Part shown: positions 1-5,486 of the stretch, one piece after another | Position numbering within the stretch: the first letter of the stretch is position 1 | Layout of the letters: each line of letters begins with the position of its first letter | Assembly: GCA_002366755.1 (NCBI GenBank) | Contig: DFBV01000080.1 | Location: 1 to 7,517 of the forward strand | Origin: Anaerolineales bacterium UBA3071 | Lineage (GTDB): Bacteria; Chloroflexota; Anaerolineae; UBA3071 | DNA length: 7,517 bases | Direction of reading: 5' to 3' | The notes under the pieces: model-generated | Databases searched by the model: none | Seen by the model: the letters and a program-made list of their open reading frames with translations, nothing else | Told to the model about the DNA's origin: nothing | Program-made: the position numbers and the translations under genes

Positions 1-131
1 AGGCCACAAACAACGACTGTGGCGACTGCGTGAACCCAGGCATTGTGCTGGGACTTCAACATGGTGAGTATGCCAATGATGGCGTACTTAAAACTGCGGA
101 TGCGACCTGTGAATGTGAATGATTTGCTCAT
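1..131 (-). CDS. dgkA: Diacylglycerol/undecaprenol kinase family protein, N-terminal part (runs off left edge)
   Basis: The minus strand from ATG at 131 reads MSKSFTFTGRIRSFKYAIIG, then a segment with LKSQHNAWVHAVATVVVCG, 43 complete codons to the edge. The pattern K-S-F-x-Y-A-x-x-G-I, then HNAxxH-A-V-A-T, matches the N-terminus of the small trimeric membrane kinases (DgkA/UndK family), which phosphorylate diacylglycerol or undecaprenol in the inner membrane and serve lipid-carrier recycling. The conserved glutamates of the active site would lie beyond the window. The ATG was chosen because the frame upstream has no ATG, GTG or TTG before its stop. No Shine-Dalgarno sequence precedes this ATG; a GGAGG lies about 75 bases upstream. 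The gene follows a permease remnant and has its own promoter. The plus-strand reading of the same bases is a shadow. Family call fairly sure; DgkA versus UndK substrate unknown. Confidence 0.72.
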   Translation of the reverse strand, partial: MSKSFTFTGRIRSFKYAIIGILTMLKSQHNAWVHAVATVVVCG

Positions 132-205
132 ATCGGTTGATTGCGGAGCTGCTGGGCTGCCGCCTCTGCCCGTTGCTTGATGCCCAGGAGCGTCTTCCGC
201 TTTGT

Positions 206-256
206 CCTCCTTTTTTTGTCAGGAAGGATGATACCGCTTCATGTGCGTATTGTCAA
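206..256 (-). promoter_or_regulatory. Sigma70-type promoter and leader of the dgkA-like gene
   Basis: On the minus strand TTGACA (256-251) is followed by a 17-base spacer and TATCAT (233-228), a near-consensus housekeeping promoter. Transcription would begin near 221, leaving a leader of about 90 bases. A strong GGAGG lies at 210-206, but no usual start codon follows within 5-15 bases. The promoter lies just past the stop of the ABC permease remnant, so the kinase gene is probably transcribed independently. Confidence 0.65.
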
Positions 257-875
257 CCCCCGCCGCCGACCCAACCTTCAATCCTTCAGCGCCGACCACA
301 TCCGACGGACCGAGAGCGATTCGCCACTCAGCAGAGTTTGCACGCGGAATAGGCGTGCCATCAGCCAGATCATACCGATCCCTGTGATCAGCAGGAGAAT
401 CAGGCTTGCTCCGATCTGCCAGATCGGCACGGTTGTGCTGGTCATGCGCATCAGCATCGCTACCGGCGCAGAGAAGGGAATCACGCTGAGGGCCGCAGCC
501 AAAGGACTGTTGACAACAATCGTTCACCGCCGCCAGCAATCGCTCCGGCGGGTCTCCCTTGCTGACGAAAGCGTCAACCCCGGCATCCAGCGCTGCCTGC
601 CGCGCCTCCTGCCGCCCGCTGAGGGCGATCACTTTCAGACGCGGGCAAAGGTCGCGCAGGGTGGGCAACAATCTATCTACTCCAAGGCCGGGTAACTCCC
701 AGTCGAGCAGCACTACGTCAGGGCAAGTCACCGTCACCCAGTCCAACAATCCCGTGGTATCAACGGCCTCACCCAGGACCTGGATGCCCGGCTGCTGCTC
801 CAACAGCAGCCGCAGTGCCGAACGCACCTTGGATTGATCGTCAGCCAATAGAACGCGCATGTGCCTTACACTCAT
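219..875 (-). CDS. Receiver-domain (REC) response regulator, 3' end disrupted
   Basis: Residues 6-120 are a CheY-like receiver domain: acidic pair D12/D13, phospho-acceptor D58 in VVLLDWELPG, S86 in the T/S switch position and K106 in SKGDPPERLLAAV. This is a complete phosphorylation site set, so the domain should accept phosphate from a histidine kinase. No output domain follows. From about residue 121 (near 515-505) the reading frame continues for almost 100 residues of unconvincing sequence that is the out-of-frame reading of an ABC-2 permease end; the native protein was probably a REC-only regulator of 120-130 residues. Two starts are possible: ATG 875 with GAGG a few bases upstream, or ATG 860, which gives the family-typical start MRVLLADD. 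An extended -10 in repeat copy 1 lies about 45 bases upstream. The REC call is firm; the tail is likely non-native. Confidence 0.75.
   Translation of the reverse strand: MSVRHMRVLLADDQSKVRSALRLLLEQQPGIQVLGEAVDTTGLLDWVTVTCPDVVLLDWELPGLGVDRLLPTLRDLCPRLKVIALSGRQEARQAALDAGVDAFVSKGDPPERLLAAVNDCCQQSFGCGPQRDSLLCAGSDADAHDQHNRADLADRSKPDSPADHRDRYDLADGTPIPRANSAEWRIALGPSDVVGAEGLKVGSAAGVDNTHMKRYHPS
278..511 (-). pseudogene. C-terminal remnant of an ABC-2 type transporter permease
   Basis: The minus frame ending with the stop at 278 reads NSPLAAALSVIPFSAPVAML and continues with two hydrophobic stretches, the second being WQIGASLILLLITGIGMIWL followed by MARLFRV. This is the usual end of NatB/YhaP-like ABC-2 permeases (N-x-P-L-A..LS..P..AP..M...R, W-Q...S, A-R-x-F-R-V near the C-terminus). 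Such proteins are about 400 residues with six helices; only the last 77 residues are present. The frame is closed by a stop just upstream (TGA near 526-524), and there is no proper start or binding site. Upstream of about 511 the sequence belongs to a receiver-domain gene in another frame, so the first four fifths of the permease are gone. No ATPase partner is in the window. Confidence 0.72.
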
Positions 876-917
876 TTCCTCATCTGCTCCTTACTCATCT
901 ACTCTCCAGTTTCTATC

Positions 918-1012
918 CCCAGTGTAGCACAGAAAACCCCCCGGCGCATCGGCCAACCGGGGAGTTTCGAGCCTGGTCAGGTGGGTAGTCTTCTACCTGG
1001 TCAGGTGACCAG
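918..1012 (-). repeat. 95-bp repeat, copy 1 (hairpin, tandem palindromes, extended -10)
   Basis: Matches 1627-1721 base for base without gaps, with 5 differences in 95. Contents: (a) arms 934-944 and 957-967 form an 11-bp stem; one substitution (938) leaves a U-G wobble in minus-strand RNA but a C-A mismatch in plus-strand RNA, so selection, if any, is on the minus transcript, where the stem is followed by TTTTCTG as in a terminator; (b) CCTGGTCAGGTG occurs twice, at 972-983 and 996-1007, 24 bases apart, each containing the palindrome CCTGGTCAGG; (c) on the minus strand TGCTACACT (929-921) is an extended -10. In this copy it sits between the end of the membrane protein gene and the start of the REC gene, as if ending one transcript and starting the next. 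Confidence 0.8.
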
Positions 1013-1066
1013 TCTCTCTAGTTCAAGTTTGCGGCATTTCTGTCTCTGCCTTCGTTGTCTCGTGGT

Positions 1067-1447
1067 TCAGGCGAGTTCCAGCGAAAGCCTAACCCGCGTC
1101 AGCCACCCGCCCAGTGCCCCGCCCCCGGTCCAGACGAGCATGAGCAAAACGACGCCCAGGGTGGTGTTCGGCGCCAGCCTGCTAGCTATGGCCGCAACCA
1201 ACAGAATAACCAGTCCAGCTACCAGCCCGCTAAGCGCGCCGGTGGTCAGTTGCCGAACCTGCGCCAGGCGAGTTGCCAGGTATCCTCCGCTCAGGGAGCA
1301 GAGAAGCGCAGCCAGCACAGCCAGCACAGCCGACAGCACAGGGTCGTTGACATGGCAGTGAGACAGGACCACGAAGGCAATAGGCCCCAAGACCAGAGTC
1401 ACCAGGGCCCCGAGGATGACAGGAACGAGTTTAGATTTCGTGTTCAT
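1067..1447 (-). CDS. Small four-helix integral membrane protein, function unknown
   Basis: A 126-residue protein with four predicted membrane segments at about residues 8-28, 37-60, 70-90 and 95-117, joined by short loops, and with Gly-rich helix ends (SGGYLATR, TGGGALGGWLTR). The general layout resembles small DUF-type four-helix membrane proteins often found in Chloroflexota and Firmicutes (for example the TIGR04086/YrzE kind), but no catalytic or binding residues can be named. The start is ATG 1447, because AAAGGAG lies 8 bases upstream; an in-frame ATG at 1489 is less likely. A coding-looking short frame ends 1 base before this ATG. Both the upstream and downstream intergenic regions carry a copy of the 95-bp repeat. 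Expression is probably from the extended -10 in copy 2. Confidence 0.7.
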   Translation of the reverse strand: MNTKSKLVPVILGALVTLVLGPIAFVVLSHCHVNDPVLSAVLAVLAALLCSLSGGYLATRLAQVRQLTTGALSGLVAGLVILLVAAIASRLAPNTTLGVVLLMLVWTGGGALGGWLTRVRLSLELA

Positions 1448-1448
1448 T

Positions 1449-1544
1449 TTAGCACTCCTTTCTTTCTGTTGAGTATACTTCTGGCTCACTTTGCCCCTGG
1501 CCGAGCAGCGGAGCCAGCACGCTGCCCAGCACGTTGATCAGCAC
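1449..1544 (-). CDS. Possible 31-residue leader ORF ahead of the membrane protein gene
   Basis: A minus-strand frame from GTG 1544 to TAA 1451-1449 encodes a hydrophobic start (VLINVLGSVLAPLLG) and a polar end (QGQSEPEVYSTERKEC), with GC-rich third positions typical of coding sequence. The stop is one base before the ATG at 1447, so translation could be coupled. AGGA just upstream of the GTG is a poor, very close binding site and the frame has no ATG; an upstream TAG (1571-1569) limits it to 39 codons. It may instead be the remnant end of a lost gene. Confidence 0.25.
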   Translation of the reverse strand: MLINVLGSVLAPLLGQGQSEPEVYSTERKEC

Positions 1545-1596
1545 TTCCTGGGTCTCAATCTGTCTCTTCTATACCACCCCCGATTCGTTTGTTTTG

Positions 1597-1618
1597 ATTG
1601 AGCGGTTTTCCGCTCGAT
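1597..1618 (-). other. Stem-loop near the predicted 5' end of the membrane protein mRNA
   Basis: ATTGAGCGG (1597-1605), loop TTTT, CCGCTCGAT (1610-1618): nine pairs with one G-U. It lies a few bases downstream of the transcription start expected from the extended -10 at 1635-1630 on the minus strand, so the mRNA would begin with this hairpin. It has no T-run on the minus side, so it is more likely a 5' stabilising structure than a terminator. Confidence 0.4.
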
Positions 1619-1626
1619 CTTGCGCA

Positions 1627-1721
1627 CCCAGTGTAACACAGAAAACTCCCCGGCGCATCGGCCAACCGGGGAGTTTCGAGCCTGGTCAGGCGGGTAGTCC
1701 TTTACCTGGTCAGGTGACCAG
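1627..1721 (-). repeat. 95-bp repeat, copy 2 (hairpin, tandem palindromes, extended -10)
   Basis: Second copy, same orientation as copy 1 and 709 bases to its right. The hairpin is perfect here: arms 1643-1653 and 1666-1676. The palindromic sites are at 1681-1692 and 1705-1716, again 24 bases apart; the outer one is part of a larger inverted repeat, ACCTGGTCA-GG-TGACCAGGT. On the minus strand TGTTACACT (1638-1630) is an extended -10 directed at the membrane protein gene that starts at 1447. It could be a dispersed intergenic repeat (REP or MITE-like) or a duplicated promoter/operator region; the conserved order hairpin, paired sites and -10 supports a regulatory role, as inference only. Confidence 0.8.
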
Positions 1722-1796
1722 GTATCTGAAACGGGAGCCGGAGCGGAGGCTGTTCTCAGCGCGACGCGCTTTCGAGCTCAGATTCCGCTGTTGAAT

Positions 1797-1825
1797 TTGA
1801 CAGTCCCCGCCGCTTACAGTAGAAT
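1797..1825 (+). promoter_or_regulatory. Sigma70-type promoter of the mntA-hepT operon
   Basis: TTGACA (1797-1802), 17-base spacer, TAGAAT (1820-1825). The predicted start of transcription is near 1832, about 40 bases before the ATG at 1874. No clear operator palindrome was seen in the short leader. The consensus -35 and exact spacing make this one of the better promoters in the window. Confidence 0.65.
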
Positions 1826-1873
1826 AGCTCTTGGCTTTATTGGGGCAGAGATAGAATCTACGAAAGGACGACC

Positions 1874-2257
1874 ATGGATATTCGCCAGGAACTGACAGCA
1901 TTGCTTCGGGAGCGGAGTGAAGTTCTATTTGCTTACCTCCACGGCTCCTTCGTGGAGGGGATTCCCTATCACGATGTGGATGTGGCAGTTTACCTGGATC
2001 CCGACTTCTTCCAACAAACCGACGCTTTCGATTACGAAATGGGCCTCTCGGCCCGTCTGACCTTGGCTATCCATGTGCCTGTGGATGTGCACGTCCTCAA
2101 CCGAGCCCCTTTGGGCTTCCGACACAGCGCGCTTAAAGGGGAACTCCTTCTTGCCCAGGATGAAGATTTCCTTGCTGATTATATCGAACGGGTGGGATGG
2201 GACTATATGCAGTTTTTTTACTACACCCGTGAGTATCTTTTCGAGGTGATGAGCTGA
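1874..2257 (+). CDS. mntA: MntA-type minimal nucleotidyltransferase, antitoxin
   Basis: A 127-residue protein of the MNT family. The active site is plain: H23-G24-S25-F-V-E-G begins the glycine-serine loop, D34 and D36 (DVDVAVYL) are the metal-binding carboxylates, and D71 in VPVDVHVLN is the third. Eight residues lie between GS and DxD, a common shorter variant. In characterised MntA-HepT pairs the enzyme transfers AMP groups to a tyrosine of the HepT toxin and thereby neutralises it. The start is supported by GAAAGGA 6-8 bases upstream. The stop TGA (2255-2257) overlaps the ATG of the next gene by one base, typical of this operon. The family, site and partner agree, so the call is firm; activity on this HepT is inferred. 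Confidence 0.9.
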   Translation: MDIRQELTALLRERSEVLFAYLHGSFVEGIPYHDVDVAVYLDPDFFQQTDAFDYEMGLSARLTLAIHVPVDVHVLNRAPLGFRHSALKGELLLAQDEDFLADYIERVGWDYMQFFYYTREYLFEVMS

Positions 2258-2688
2258 TGGTTGAAGTGAACCTCCCTCTACTCCGAGAGAGGGCAAGGGA
2301 AATACGGGAGCAGGTAGACAGAATCAGCCGCTATGCTTCCCTACCAGATGAAGAGTTCCTGGCAGACGAGCGTAACCTCTATACCGTGTTGCACCTTCTG
2401 CTCATCTCCATTGAGGCAACGGCTGCCATCTGCAATCATCTGCTGGCAAAGCTGGCCCGCAGAGCGCCAGAGAGCTATGCCGAGTGTTTTGAGTATCTGG
2501 CCGACATGGGAATTATACCCCAGGAGCTGGCATTCCGCCTGATCCAGATGTCCCGATTTCGCAATCTGCTGGTCCACCGCTACTGGACGATAGACCCCCA
2601 GCGCGTTCTCACAATAGCCCGGACAAATCTGGGGGATTTTGAAACTTTTTTGCAGCAGGTGGGAACTTGGTTGAGGGGAGCAATCTAG
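2257..2688 (+). CDS. hepT: HepT-like toxin (HEPN-domain ribonuclease)
   Basis: A 143-residue, mostly helical protein. The HEPN catalytic motif R-x4-H-x-Y is intact as R102-NLLV-H107-R-Y109-W; the tyrosine is the residue AMPylated by MntA in studied systems. HEPN toxins of this group cleave RNA, such as tRNA or mRNA, and arrest growth when free of the antitoxin. Sequence such as LHLLLISIEATAAICNHLLA (residues 45-64) is the helix typical of the family and forms part of the dimer surface. The start ATG overlaps the MntA stop; GAGG about 10 bases upstream is inside mntA. Length is normal, with no sign of decay. The target RNA is unknown. Confidence 0.88.
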   Translation: MVEVNLPLLRERAREIREQVDRISRYASLPDEEFLADERNLYTVLHLLLISIEATAAICNHLLAKLARRAPESYAECFEYLADMGIIPQELAFRLIQMSRFRNLLVHRYWTIDPQRVLTIARTNLGDFETFLQQVGTWLRGAI

Positions 2689-2700
2689 AGCGGTTCAGCG

Positions 2701-2756
2701 GAGCCATCGGCCTGATCGTCTCTACTGAGCTCGGCGAAGTCTCGGGCCGATGGCTC
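2701..2756. terminator. Large hairpin between convergent hepT and the response regulator gene
   Basis: GAGCCATCGGCC (2701-2712) and GGCCGATGGCTC (2745-2756) form a perfect 12-bp stem around a 32-base loop. It lies 12 bases past the hepT stop and just beyond the stop of the regulator gene on the other strand, where a bidirectional terminator is expected. There is no T-run on either side, so intrinsic termination is uncertain; a 3' processing stem is the alternative. Confidence 0.5.
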
Positions 2757-2760
2757 ACCG

Positions 2761-3408
2761 TCAAAGCCCCGTCGAAAGGTTGTGTTGCACGGCCAGCGCT
2801 ACCGCCTCGGTGCGGCCGGTGACGCCCAGTTTGGAGAGGACGTTGCTGACGTGGAACTTGACGGTGGAGGGGCTGACGATCAGCCAATCGGCGATCTCGG
2901 GGTTGCTCAGTCCCTTGACCATCAGGGCCAGCACCTCCCGCTCCCGCCCGGTCAGATCGAAGCCCGGCGCGGGCGGCTCTCTGGTGGCCTGGATCAGGGC
3001 CTGGGCCGCCTCCGGGGCCAGCGTGGGCCGTCCGGCGTGGGCGGCACGGATGGCGTCGGCCAGTTCATCGGCGGTGACGTTCTTGAGCAGGTAGCCGATG
3101 GCGCCGGCCTCCAGCGCTCCCTGTACCAGTTCCTTCTCCTTGAAACTGGTCAGGGCTATGACCTGTATCTGCGGCCAGCGCTCGCGGATGGCGCGGGTGG
3201 CGGCCGCGCCGTCCATCCCCGGCATCACCAGGTCCATCAACACCACGTCGGGCCGGAGTTGCTCGCACAGGCGCACCGCCTCCTCACCGCCGCCCGCCTC
3301 ACCGACCAGTTCCAGGTCATCGAAGGCCAGCAGGAAAGCCCCCAGTCCGCTGCGCACTACGGCGTGGTCGTCCACCAGCATTACGCGAATAGGGTTTGTC
3401 TCGGTCAT
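2761..3408 (-). CDS. NarL/LuxR-family response regulator (REC-HTH)
   Basis: A 215-residue protein. The receiver domain (about 6-125) has D13/D14, phospho-acceptor D59 in VVLMDLVMPG, T87 and K109. The C-terminal LuxR-type helix-turn-helix (about 152-211) has LTGREREVLALMVKGLSNPE and the recognition helix SPSTVKFHVSNVLSKLGV. It is a DNA-binding transcription regulator activated by phosphorylation, of the LiaR/DesR/NarL class. Its ATG overlaps the stop of the kinase gene by four bases (ATGA), and GAGGAG lies 5 bases upstream, so the two are co-transcribed and translationally coupled. The kinase is of the HisKA_3 type that pairs with this class. No target promoter can be named; the inverted repeat around its own operon's -10 is a candidate for self-regulation. 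Confidence 0.92.
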   Translation of the reverse strand: MTETNPIRVMLVDDHAVVRSGLGAFLLAFDDLELVGEAGGGEEAVRLCEQLRPDVVLMDLVMPGMDGAAATRAIRERWPQIQVIALTSFKEKELVQGALEAGAIGYLLKNVTADELADAIRAAHAGRPTLAPEAAQALIQATREPPAPGFDLTGREREVLALMVKGLSNPEIADWLIVSPSTVKFHVSNVLSKLGVTGRTEAVALAVQHNLSTGL

Positions 3409-5321
3409 AGTTGCTCCTCTCCTCCTCTATCTTTCCAAACTACCACGACCTGCGTGCCGTGGCCAATCTCACTGTCAACATCGAGCGCGGCACCGATGGC
3501 CTTGGCCCGCTCGCGCATTATGCCCAGCCCCAGGCTCTCCGGTGGGACACCCTCCGGATCAAAGCCGCACCCGTCGTCGCTGATGCGTAACCTCACCTGC
3601 CCAGGTTGACGTTGAAGACTCACAGTGGCCTGGCTGGCCCCAGCGTGCTTGGCCACGTTGTTCAGAGCCTCCTGTGCGACGCGGTATAGGGCGACTTTCA
3701 CCTCGGGCGGCAGAGTGCACTGGCCTTCCACCTCCACGTTGACCGGCACTCGCGCCCGCCCGGTGATGGACTCGGCCAGTTGACGCAGCAGATCGCTCAA
3801 GGCCGCATCAACCAACGCCGACGGGCGCAGTTCCAGCAGCAGCGTGCGCATCTCGGCCAGCGCGCCCCGGGTCAACTGGCGCAGTTCCTCCAGACGTCGG
3901 CGTCCCTCCTCTGGGTTGCGCTCCCAGATACGCGGGAGCACCTCGGCGATCAGGCTGGCCGAAAAGAGCGTCTGGGTGACGGCGTCGTGCAGGTCGCGGG
4001 CCAACCGGCTGCGCTCGGCGGCTACGGCGGCTCGTTCGGCTTGCTCGTAGAGGCGGGCGTTTTCTACGGCTACCCCGAGTTGGTCGGCAATAGATTCGAA
4101 AAGAGCCAGGTAGCCCTCACTGAACGCGGTGCCCTGCGGGCCGATAATCACCAGCACCCCCAGGGCCTGTCCTCGAACTCGGAGCGGTAACAGAGCACCG
4201 GGTTCGATGTGGCCCAGCGCCGCATCCACCGGCGCGTAGAGCGGTTCGCCGCTGGCAATCACAACGCGGCATGCCTGGGCCATTTCCGCCAGGTCATCCA
4301 GCGCAACAGGACGCTCTGGCCGGATCATTCTCGCTTCCAGTTCTCCCGACTCACCGTCCAGCAGCATCACGCCGGCTCGCGACGCCCCCACCAGGGCCAC
4401 CAGGCGGTTCAGCGCGGCGCTCAACATTTCGTCCAACTCTAACGAACTGCTGGCCTCCGCAGTCACATCCAGCAGCGTCTGCAACTCGCGCGTGCGCTCC
4501 TCGACGCGCTGCTCCAGTATCTGGCGAGCCAGGACCCTCTCGGTAACATCCCGCACGACCGCCAGAAGATGGGGCTGGCCTTTGTAACTGAAGAAAGTCC
4601 CGTCCACCTCCACGTTGATTGAGCTGCCGTCTTGTCGGAGATCAACTGTCTGGGCGCTGAACTGGCCGCCGGTCTTCACCTGCCTCTTGAAATCCTCAAA
4701 GACGTGATAGTAATCGGGGTGGACGATCTCCTTTCCGGGCAACCCGACCAGTTCCTCGCAGGAGTAACCGTACATCCTGTATGCAGCGGGGTTGGCTTCC
4801 ACGATTGTTCCATCAAAGTCAAATATGAGAAGAGCGTCAGAGGTTGATTCGAAGATACTGCGGTATTGTGCTTCCCTTTCCCGAAGTTCCTCCTCCACCC
4901 GCTTGCGCTCGGTGATGTCTCTCCACGCGACGTGAAGGACCTTCCTGCCGTATAGGGGTATGGCCGCAAGCAGCACCTCTACCGGAAAACCTGTGCCATC
5001 AACGGCGCGATGCACCCACTCAAACCGCAGACTCCCCTCTTTGTGTGCCGTGTCAATCAGCTCCCGAGCCTTTTCGGTGGAGAGCCGCCCGTCGGGTTGC
5101 CTTTGGGGAGAGATGTCGTACGGATGGAGGGCCAACAACTGCTCCTTGCTGGCACAGCGCATCATCTCCACGGCTGCCTGGTTGCAGTCTATGAACACGT
5201 CTCCGTCAAGTAGGAGCATGGCATCGGGTGACTTTTCAAACAGCAAGCGAAACTTGGCGTCGCTCTGCCTTGGGGGCTCTTCTGACTGCCTGGGCTCAGT
5301 GGCATCGGCGGCTACATTCAT
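3405..5321 (-). CDS. Sensor histidine kinase, PAS-PAS-GAF-HisKA_3-HATPase (NarX/LiaS type)
   Basis: A 638-residue cytoplasmic kinase with no membrane segment. Domains, numbered from ATG 5321: PAS about 22-137, ending in WRDITERKR; PAS about 143-264, ending in VRDVTERV; a short coiled coil (QILEQRVEERTRELQTLL); GAF about 290-427; dimerisation/phospho-acceptor HisKA_3 with H445 in RLARDLHDAVTQ; HATPase_c with N-box N554/N555 (EALNNVAKHA), G1 DDGCGF near 582-587 and G2 GLGIMRERA near 598. All catalytic boxes are present, so it should be active. The two PAS domains and the GAF domain would sense a small ligand or redox state; no cysteine or heme motif tells which. An upstream GTG at 5333 overlaps the GGGAGG ribosome site (5338-5333), so ATG 5321, 11 bases downstream, is preferred. 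It signals to the regulator encoded right after it. Confidence 0.92.
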   Translation of the reverse strand: MNVAADATEPRQSEEPPRQSDAKFRLLFEKSPDAMLLLDGDVFIDCNQAAVEMMRCASKEQLLALHPYDISPQRQPDGRLSTEKARELIDTAHKEGSLRFEWVHRAVDGTGFPVEVLLAAIPLYGRKVLHVAWRDITERKRVEEELREREAQYRSIFESTSDALLIFDFDGTIVEANPAAYRMYGYSCEELVGLPGKEIVHPDYYHVFEDFKRQVKTGGQFSAQTVDLRQDGSSINVEVDGTFFSYKGQPHLLAVVRDVTERVLARQILEQRVEERTRELQTLLDVTAEASSSLELDEMLSAALNRLVALVGASRAGVMLLDGESGELEARMIRPERPVALDDLAEMAQACRVVIASGEPLYAPVDAALGHIEPGALLPLRVRGQALGVLVIIGPQGTAFSEGYLALFESIADQLGVAVENARLYEQAERAAVAAERSRLARDLHDAVTQTLFSASLIAEVLPRIWERNPEEGRRRLEELRQLTRGALAEMRTLLLELRPSALVDAALSDLLRQLAESITGRARVPVNVEVEGQCTLPPEVKVALYRVAQEALNNVAKHAGASQATVSLQRQPGQVRLRISDDGCGFDPEGVPPESLGLGIMRERAKAIGAALDVDSEIGHGTQVVVVWKDRGGEEQL

Positions 5322-5363
5322 GAAACCTATCACCTCCCGATCCTCAATCAGCGGCTCATCTTC

Positions 5364-5397
5364 AGATGGGGAATCACGTCCCCATTGTACCCCATCT
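5364..5397. promoter_or_regulatory. Inverted repeat around the -10 of the kinase operon (candidate operator)
   Basis: AGATGGGG (5364-5371) and CCCCATCT (5390-5397) are perfect 8-base inverted repeats with an 18-base gap that contains the -10 hexamer. A further CCCCAT (5380-5385) partly overlaps the -10 and forms an alternative 6-bp pair with the left arm. A dimeric regulator bound here would block or remodel the promoter; the co-transcribed NarL-type regulator is the obvious candidate. Function is inferred from position only. Confidence 0.4.
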
Positions 5398-5412
5398 TGG
5401 CCTCGGATGCAA
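5384..5412 (-). promoter_or_regulatory. Promoter of the kinase/regulator operon
   Basis: On the minus strand TTGCAT (5412-5407), 17-base spacer, TACAAT (5389-5384). Start of transcription is expected near 5377, about 55 bases before the kinase ATG. The -10 hexamer lies within the inverted repeat described separately, and the spacing is ideal. Confidence 0.6.
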
Positions 5413-5486
5413 TCATGAGGGCGTCAAGAGACAGGCTAGGCAGAAGCGTGAGGGGGTGCGGCGTGGTCTTCGGTGGCGCGAAACGA

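Noticed and set aside
3..122. Open plus-strand frame at the left edge with a C-rich peptide (CGDC, CEC)
   Set aside because: The minus strand of the same bases encodes a recognisable diacylglycerol kinase N-terminus; the plus frame is its shadow.
278..502. A separate small membrane protein starting at TTG 502
   Set aside because: The sequence is the end of an ABC-2 permease and similarity begins upstream of 502; there is no ribosome site, so it is a remnant and not a gene.
2782..3609. Long plus-strand frame antisense to the two-component genes
   Set aside because: It is a GC-rich shadow of the response regulator and kinase end; composition (Gly, Gln, His rich) is typical of antisense frames.
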